Below, piece by piece: positions 16,405 to 19,485 of a stretch of 19,485 nt of DNA. The number at the start of each line of letters is the position of its first letter. Within the stretch, counting starts at the first letter, position 1. The stretch is from JBDHUJ01 sp039809105 (GTDB taxonomy: Bacteria > Patescibacteriota > Saccharimonadia > Saccharimonadales > UBA4665), in NCBI GenBank assembly GCA_039809105.1, contig JBDHUJ010000028.1:1-19485 (forward strand), written 5' to 3'. The position numbers and the translations under genes were made by a program. Under the pieces are notes generated by a model, which ran no database searches, had not been told where the DNA came from, and saw only the letters and a program-made list of their open reading frames with translations.

Positions 16405-16599
16405 ATGCCAAAGCTAAAAACGCATAGCGGAACCAAGGACCGCGTCCGCGTCACCAAAAACGGCCGCGTTCGCGCCCGCAAATCACACGCCAGCCACTTC
16501 TTGCAGAAGAAGACGGGCGCCCGCAAGCGCCAGCTGGCAGGCTTACTTACCTTGGGCAAAGCCGACAGCAAGAAGATTAAACAGAACCTAGGAGCCTAA
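16405..16599 (+). CDS. rpmI: 50S ribosomal protein L35
   Basis: This 64-residue, highly basic protein has the usual L35 length. It starts MPKLKTHSG, the family signature, and continues with 'RVTKNGRVRARKSHASHFLQKKT'. L35 is a small protein of the large subunit. The start at 16405 is chosen over an in-frame ATG at 16369 because AAAGGAGT (16393-16400) sits five bases before it and the family N-terminus begins there. Middle gene of infC-rpmI-rplT. Confidence 0.97.
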   Translation: MPKLKTHSGTKDRVRVTKNGRVRARKSHASHFLQKKTGARKRQLAGLLTLGKADSKKIKQNLGA

Positions 16600-16600
16600 T

Positions 16601-16678
16601 TAGTAGATAGTTTACAGTTTTTAGTTTATAGAATTCGGCCACGAGAACTATAAACTATCAACTACTTACTATAAACTA
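16601..16678. repeat. Heptad quasi-palindrome between rpmI and rplT
   Basis: The left arm (16601-16631) uses 7-base words at 16601, 16608, 16615 and 16622 based on TAGTTTA. The right arm (16647-16678) uses ACTATAA-type words at 16647, 16654, 16661 and 16668, the complement. The innermost 10 bp pair perfectly around a loop of about 16 bases, and the outer part pairs imperfectly. It begins one base after the rpmI stop, and its right edge contains the start of the rplT Shine-Dalgarno AGGAG. Folding could therefore hide the rplT ribosome binding site. Confidence 0.8.
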
Positions 16679-16688
16679 GGAGATAACT

Positions 16689-17030
16689 ATGAGAGTAAAA
16701 CGAGGCGTTGCTGGACACGCAAAACACCAGAAGATTAGAAAAGCTACCAAAGGTATGTCTCATCCGAACCGGGTGAGCATCAAGCGTGGTAAACAAGCCG
16801 TAACCAAGAGTTTGCAGTACGCCTACCGCGACCGCCGCAACAAGAAGCGCAGTTTCCGCGCTCTGTGGAATGCCCGCATCAACGCTGGCGCCCGCCTGAA
16901 CGGCACCACTTACAGCCGCTTGATTGCCGGCCTCAAGGCCGCCAAAATCGACCTGGACCGCAAAGTCCTGGCCGAACTGGCCGTAAACGAGCCAAAAGCC
17001 TTCGAAGCAGTCGTCAAAGCTGCTAAGTAA
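16689..17030 (+). CDS. rplT: 50S ribosomal protein L20
   Basis: This 113-residue basic protein is slightly shorter than the typical 118. It opens MRVKRGV and carries 'SIKRGKQAVTKSLQYAYRDRRNKKRSFRALWNARINAGAR', the rRNA-binding L20 core, then 'YSRLIAGLKAAKIDLDRKVLAELA'. L20 is needed for early 50S assembly. In several bacteria it represses its own operon; no classic L20 leader is recognised here. AGGAG (16678-16682) lies six bases before the ATG. Last gene of the operon, followed by an intrinsic terminator. Confidence 0.97.
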   Translation: MRVKRGVAGHAKHQKIRKATKGMSHPNRVSIKRGKQAVTKSLQYAYRDRRNKKRSFRALWNARINAGARLNGTTYSRLIAGLKAAKIDLDRKVLAELAVNEPKAFEAVVKAAK

Positions 17031-17046
17031 GCTACGGCCCATTCAA

Positions 17047-17074
17047 AAAACACCTCGATTCCCCGAGGTGTTTT
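17047..17074 (+). terminator. Terminator of infC-rpmI-rplT
   Basis: The 11-bp stem AAAACACCTCG / CGAGGTGTTTT has a six-base loop, with the T-run included in the 3' arm. It begins 16 bases after the rplT stop. Confidence 0.9.
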
Positions 17075-17087
17075 CATATTCAAAGTC

Positions 17088-17116
17088 TGGTCAAAATGCT
17101 TATTTTAAGGTATAAT
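17088..17116 (+). promoter_or_regulatory. rnpB promoter
   Basis: TGGTCA (17088-17093, 4 of 6), a 17-base spacer and a perfect TATAAT (17111-17116). The start near 17122 agrees with the 5' strand of helix P1 of RNase P RNA. Confidence 0.75.
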
Positions 17117-17119
17117 ACA

Positions 17120-17477
17120 GTGGTCAGATCATTGATTGGTCGCTCGCCTCGGCGAGAGGAAAGTCCGGGCAGCATAGGGAAAGACAGTCGCTAACGGCGA
17201 CCGAAGGTAACTTTAGGGAAAGTGCCACAGAAACGAAACTACCCCTCTTCGGAGAGGAAAAGGTGAAACGAGCGAGGTAAAAGCTCGCAGTTTCCAGCGG
17301 TGACGCTGGAAGGAGGTAAACCCTGTCTGCTGCAAGGAATGGGCCTAGGTGGAGTACGTTATAACTACTTCACGGGCGTCCCGCCAGCCCGATTTGACCC
17401 CGCTTGAGCCGTCTGGCAACAGATGGCCTAGATAGATGACCAGTCTCGACAAAACCCGGCTTACAGATGGTCTGACA
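17120..17477 (+). ncRNA. rnpB: RNase P RNA, bacterial A type
   Basis: This is the catalytic RNA that trims tRNA 5' leaders. Visible conserved regions in order are GAGGAAAGTCCGGGC, GTGCCACAGAAACGAAACTA, AGGTGAAACGAGCGAGGTAA, GGAGGTAAACCC with GCAAGGAA, and the 3' block AGATAGATGACCAGTC...ACAAAACCCGGCTTA. The P1 strands pair with a G-U: GGTCAGATCAT near 17122-17132 with ATGGTCTGAC near 17467-17476. The length, about 355 nt, is normal. It has its own promoter and a terminator-type hairpin directly after. The exact ends are inferred from P1. Confidence 0.96.
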
Positions 17478-17509
17478 CTAAAATACCGCTAGCAATAGCG
17501 GTATTTTAG
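17478..17509 (+). terminator. rnpB terminator with GCAA loop
   Basis: A perfect 14-bp stem CTAAAATACCGCTA / TAGCGGTATTTTAG closes on a GCAA tetraloop immediately after RNase P helix P1. The T-run is inside the 3' arm. Confidence 0.85.
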
Positions 17510-17511
17510 TA

Positions 17512-17542
17512 GGTACCTATCGGGTACGACCCGATAGGTACC
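17512..17542. repeat. Perfect 14-bp hairpin after the rnpB terminator
   Basis: GGTACCTATCGGGT and ACCCGATAGGTACC are exact inverted copies around ACG. It starts two bases after the rnpB terminator and lies 30 bases beyond the stop of the convergent gene. It has no T-run on either side. It could be a 3' protective hairpin for the minus-strand gene, a protein-binding palindrome or a small repeat. Confidence 0.7.
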
Positions 17543-17572
17543 GATGAACGCTCAGAGTCTACGCTGCCTATG

Positions 17573-18268
17573 CTAGCCTTTGGTGGCTTCGTCGAGGGCT
17601 TTGTTTACTTCCGCGTCAGCTGCTTTGTTCAGTTCGCGCGGAACGTGGTCGAAGCTAACTTTGTGGAAGCGTGGCAGCATGGAAACGATGCTGTCGTGTA
17701 TGGGCCACAAGTCGCGGTTTTTGACTTTGAAGATTTTCTTCATTTGGTTCACGACCAACATGCTGTCCATATACACGTGTACTTCGCGTGACTGAAATTG
17801 TTCAAGTGCGGTTTCCAAACCCATCTTCAAGGCTTGGTATTCTGCTTGGTTGTTCGTGGTTATACCAAGATATTTCCCTCCCCGCCAGACTTCATTACCC
17901 GACATATCGAGCAACACAAAGCCGCTGGCACTAGGCCCGGGGTTGCCTCGCGAACCACCGTCTGCGTACAACTGAATCTCAATAACGTGTGTTGTCTTTT
18001 TATCAACATCATCTTCCAATGGCTGACTTTCACCGGTGTTAATAACCCCATCTATAGCATCTGCGAGCTCACGGTCTGCGTCGGTAATACGCATTTCCTG
18101 TTCATGTGTCGCCAGCCAAATATCTACAACATTCCACTCGTTCTGCCAGCGCGGATGATGGTCCAAACGATTCGCTTCGGCCGCTACGCGCTGCATAAAA
18201 TCCCATGCCTCACGAAAATCTTTGAAGACAAATTGTTTGTAAAGTCCGTGTTTTGTTTCTTCCCACAT
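17573..18268 (-). CDS. Fusion: pterin-carbinolamine dehydratase-like domain + RNase HI
   Basis: This protein has 231 residues and two domains. Residues about 8-75 match pterin-4a-carbinolamine dehydratase (PCD/DCoH): Glu31, DHHP at 36-39, Trp45-Asn46, 'LATHEQ' with His55, and 'ITDAD'. The active-site histidine pattern is retained. After an acidic linker (76-95), residues 97-231 are RNase H type 1: 'LYADGGSRGNPGPSASGFVL' (Asp103), 'NNQAEYQAL' (Glu143), 'VYMDSMLV' (Asp168) and 'NKAADAEVN' (Asp218). The catalytic DEDD set is complete, so it should cut RNA in RNA-DNA hybrids. The PCD part may recycle a pterin or serve only as a dimerisation module; no pterin pathway gene is nearby. The start is set by a -10 box six bases upstream (leaderless). 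Confidence 0.93.
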   Translation of the reverse strand: MWEETKHGLYKQFVFKDFREAWDFMQRVAAEANRLDHHPRWQNEWNVVDIWLATHEQEMRITDADRELADAIDGVINTGESQPLEDDVDKKTTHVIEIQLYADGGSRGNPGPSASGFVLLDMSGNEVWRGGKYLGITTNNQAEYQALKMGLETALEQFQSREVHVYMDSMLVVNQMKKIFKVKNRDLWPIHDSIVSMLPRFHKVSFDHVPRELNKAADAEVNKALDEATKG

Positions 18269-18274
18269 ACACTA

Positions 18275-18280
18275 ATATTA
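18275..18280 (-). promoter_or_regulatory. -10 box placing the 18268 gene start at its ATG
   Basis: TAATAT on the minus strand is followed by six bases and then ATG. No Shine-Dalgarno sequence is present, so the mRNA would be leaderless. No clear -35 box is seen. Confidence 0.45.
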
Positions 18281-18289
18281 CCATGAGCA

Positions 18290-18319
18290 TTAGCACCCAG
18301 CATACAACTGCGCTAAAAT
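18290..18319 (+). promoter_or_regulatory. tRNA-Pro promoter
   Basis: TTAGCA (18290-18295), an 18-base spacer and TAAAAT (18314-18319), about 17 bases before the mature tRNA 5' end. Confidence 0.5.
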
Positions 18320-18336
18320 AGTCTAAGGTCAAATAT

Positions 18337-18412
18337 CGGGGTGTAGCGCAGTTGGTAGCGCGTACGGCTGGGGGCCGTGAGGTCGCAGGTTCAAGTCCTG
18401 TCACCCCGACCA
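18337..18412 (+). tRNA. tRNA-Pro, anticodon GGG
   Basis: The cloverleaf is complete. The acceptor stem pairs CGGGGTG with CACCCCG. The D-arm contains AGCGCAGTTGGTAGCGC. The anticodon stem TACGG/CCGTG closes the loop CTGGGGG with GGG at 34-36. The T-arm contains GGTTCAAGTCC. The discriminator is A, followed by an encoded CCA (18410-18412). It reads CCC and CCU proline codons. Confidence 0.96.
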
Positions 18413-18449
18413 AGTAAAAAGTCCAAGGATTATCTTGGACTTTTTACTT
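18412..18449. terminator. Bidirectional terminator shared by tRNA-Pro and an opposite-strand RNA
   Basis: A perfect 16-bp stem AAGTAAAAAGTCCAAG / CTTGGACTTTTTACTT surrounds a six-base loop. It starts on the last base of the tRNA CCA and ends directly at the outer stem of the minus-strand candidate RNA. Both strands present a T-run in the 3' arm, so it can terminate both. Confidence 0.85.
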
Positions 18450-18603
18450 TGCTGGGTACCGACGGGATTAACCTGAACGGATCCAGGTGGGTGTCTACCA
18501 CGCGCAACCACGGTCACACGTTTCAAGACTCCCTAATGATTAGTATTCAGTTAATCATTAGTCGGCAGAGCATTCATTTGCATGAAACACCCGTGACCCA
18601 GCA
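18450..18603 (-). ncRNA. Candidate structured non-coding RNA, about 154 nt
   Basis: The ends close perfectly: TGCTGGGT at 18596-18603 (minus-strand 5' end) pairs with ACCCAGCA (18450-18457), extended by ACGGG/CCCGT. Inside are TGTTTCA/TGAAACG, a perfect 10-bp hairpin CTAATGATTA/TAATCATTAG (18533-18561) and ACCTG/CAGGT (18471-18488). A perfect TATAAT box on the minus strand (18610-18615) puts the start on the first base of the closing stem, and a strong terminator follows the last. No open reading frame explains it. A rod with closed ends recalls 6S RNA, but I cannot assign it. SRP RNA, tmRNA and 5S rRNA signatures are absent. Confidence 0.55.
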
Positions 18604-18609
18604 CCTCTC

Positions 18610-18615
18610 ATTATA
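18610..18615 (-). promoter_or_regulatory. -10 box for the minus-strand candidate RNA
   Basis: A perfect TATAAT lies six bases before the outer stem of the candidate RNA. The region at -35 (within the heptad repeat) is a poor match, TCGCCT at best, so activity would rest on the -10 box or an activator. Confidence 0.5.
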
Positions 18616-18696
18616 GAACGAAGAACGGAGAAAGGCGAAGCTAGACGACAAATACACACGGTCGTCCATCTTCTACATTCAACGTTCTTCGTTCTA
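18614..18696. repeat. Heptad quasi-palindrome after the M50 protease gene
   Basis: TAGAACGAAGAACG (18614-18627) and CGTTCTTCGTTCTA (18683-18696) are perfect inverted copies, and an inner stem GACGAC/GTCGTC lies at 18644-18666. The left side reads as 7-base words at 18616, 18623, 18630, 18637 and 18644 (GAACGAA, GAACGGA and variants). The right side has complementary words at 18667, 18674, 18681 and 18688. It lies two bases beyond the M50 stop codon and also supplies the upstream region of the candidate RNA. Confidence 0.85.
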
Positions 18697-18698
18697 CC

Positions 18699-19319
18699 TT
18701 ATGGGAGCAGGTTCAGCACGAACTGGTTCAGATGTGCCAGGAAGCCACCGAAACCGCCTAGCAGCACCAAGCCCAGGATGATAAAGAAACCATAGGGCTC
18801 TATCTGCTCCATAAAGTCCTGCAGCGGTTTTGGTGCGAACGCATACAGCACGCGCGAGCCGTCCAGCGGTGGAATAGGTATGAGGTTAAAGACGAATAGA
18901 GCGACATTCAGCTGCACAAACAGCGTCAGGAATGCGTGTATGAACGTACCTGTCTGGAACAAGCCCTCTAGCACTGCACCGATTACTGCCAACCCAAGGT
19001 TAGAAAGAGGCCCCGCTGCGGCAACCATAGCCGCCCCGAACTCATCGTATTTCAGACGATGCGGGTTGAACGGCACCGGCTTGGCCGCTAGGAACGGAAA
19101 GCCGAACAAAGCTATCGTAATAGCCGGCAACAGCACCGTCATGAACGGGTCGATGTGCTTCAGCGGGTTCAACGTCAGCCTGCCCTCGTCCAGAGCCGTC
19201 GTGTCGCCAAGCTTATAGCCGACGAACGCATGCATGAACTCGTGCACGACCATGCCTATGAGTATGATAACGATAAGCACGACCAGATATGTCAGATTAA
19301 AACTTCCACTGCCAAACAT
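18699..19319 (-). CDS. Site-2 protease-like M50 zinc metallopeptidase
   Basis: This 206-residue intramembrane protease has about five to six membrane segments. The zinc motif is HEFMH (His26, Glu27, His30) at the end of the first helix. The third ligand lies in 'NLIPIPPLDGSRVL' with Asp153-Gly154. 'NPLKHIDPF' and 'AAAGPLSNL' are typical of the short YwhC/FtsH-independent M50 group without a PDZ domain. Relatives cut membrane-spanning regulators or signal-peptide remnants; the substrate here is unknown. The length is normal. A -10 box lies eight bases before the ATG. The gene is monocistronic, and the stop is followed by a heptad palindrome. Confidence 0.95.
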   Translation of the reverse strand: MFGSGSFNLTYLVVLIVIILIGMVVHEFMHAFVGYKLGDTTALDEGRLTLNPLKHIDPFMTVLLPAITIALFGFPFLAAKPVPFNPHRLKYDEFGAAMVAAAGPLSNLGLAVIGAVLEGLFQTGTFIHAFLTLFVQLNVALFVFNLIPIPPLDGSRVLYAFAPKPLQDFMEQIEPYGFFIILGLVLLGGFGGFLAHLNQFVLNLLP

Positions 19320-19327
19320 TACCCTTA

Positions 19328-19333
19328 AGTATA
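19328..19333 (-). promoter_or_regulatory. -10 box just before the M50 gene
   Basis: TATACT on the minus strand ends eight bases before the ATG at 19319, so the mRNA would have a leader of zero to two bases. AAGGG in between is too close to act as a normal ribosome binding site. Confidence 0.5.
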
Positions 19334-19377
19334 CCAGCTCCTTGGCATCCTTTCCTACCAGCCTCGGGTTCAGTCAA

Positions 19378-19485
19378 CTAACCCGGAACAAGCGTAAACC
19401 GCAAGTATTCGGTGGGGCTGGTAAATAACTCCGGTTGGTTGGCCCTTGCCATCCATTCCCGGCAGAAATCCTCCAGCCGGCGGGT
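19378..19485 (-). CDS. C-terminal end of an unidentified protein (partial)
   Basis: An open minus-strand frame runs from the window edge to TAG at 19378-19380, giving 35 residues. The sequence has ordinary protein composition: RRLEDFCREW early and YLRFTLVPG at the end. It has the right orientation and spacing (58 bases) to precede the M50 gene. It is too short to identify, and it could be chance. Confidence 0.4.
   Translation of the reverse strand, partial: TRRLEDFCREWMARANQPELFTSPTEYLRFTLVPG

Noticed and set aside
18450..18603. Possible 5S rRNA or degenerate tRNA on the minus strand
   Set aside because: Short stretches resemble 5S loop B and a tRNA T-arm. However, the conserved CCGAAC of 5S is missing and no acceptor or anticodon stems can be formed.

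Overview
The window looks like a chromosomal segment of a Candidate Phyla Radiation bacterium, most likely Saccharibacteria (TM7). This rests on protein style and gene content, not on a search. Features that fit are compact genes, a 1027-residue VirD4/TraG-type coupling ATPase with a small partner gene next to gyrBA, comM, and Ser/Thr-rich membrane-anchored surface proteins. TGA is used as an ordinary stop, which argues against the UGA-recoding CPR lineages. Base composition looks near-balanced to slightly GC-rich in genes, while several intergenic stretches are conspicuously AT-rich.

Layout. 1-1284 is the 5' part of a 16S rRNA gene on the minus strand with a large insertion in helix 6 (variable region V1). 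It is driven by a strong promoter at 1510-1538. Divergent from it are two envelope genes (1677-2531 and 2673-4748), separated by a 67-bp MITE-like inverted repeat. The second converges without a single spare base on gyrA. Minus-strand genes follow: gyrB-gyrA (own promoter at 9402-9430), then the coupling ATPase with its small partner gene, then a small four-helix membrane protein. 13307-14051 has no large gene but holds structured RNA signals, a well-supported candidate small RNA and a long palindromic repeat. Plus-strand genes then run comM, infC-rpmI-rplT, rnpB. A minus-strand gene fuses a pterin-carbinolamine-dehydratase-like domain to RNase H. Then come tRNA-Pro(GGG), an opposite-strand candidate structured RNA sharing its terminator, a site-2 protease (M50), and the tail of one more gene.

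Functional themes are the information-processing core (16S, IF3, L35, L20, RNase P, tRNA-Pro, gyrase), DNA uptake or transfer (ComM, VirD4-like ATPase) and the cell surface.

The most striking pattern is a set of six intergenic or intragenic quasi-palindromes, each built of degenerate 7-base words. Four lie within a few bases of a stop codon, one lies before the comM promoter, and one sits inside 16S rRNA helix 6. The 16S and comM copies share sequence. The other copies share the heptad-plus-inversion design but use different words. Other points of note are an ATC start codon for infC, leaderless promoters on most first genes, and two candidate non-coding RNAs with promoter and terminator.
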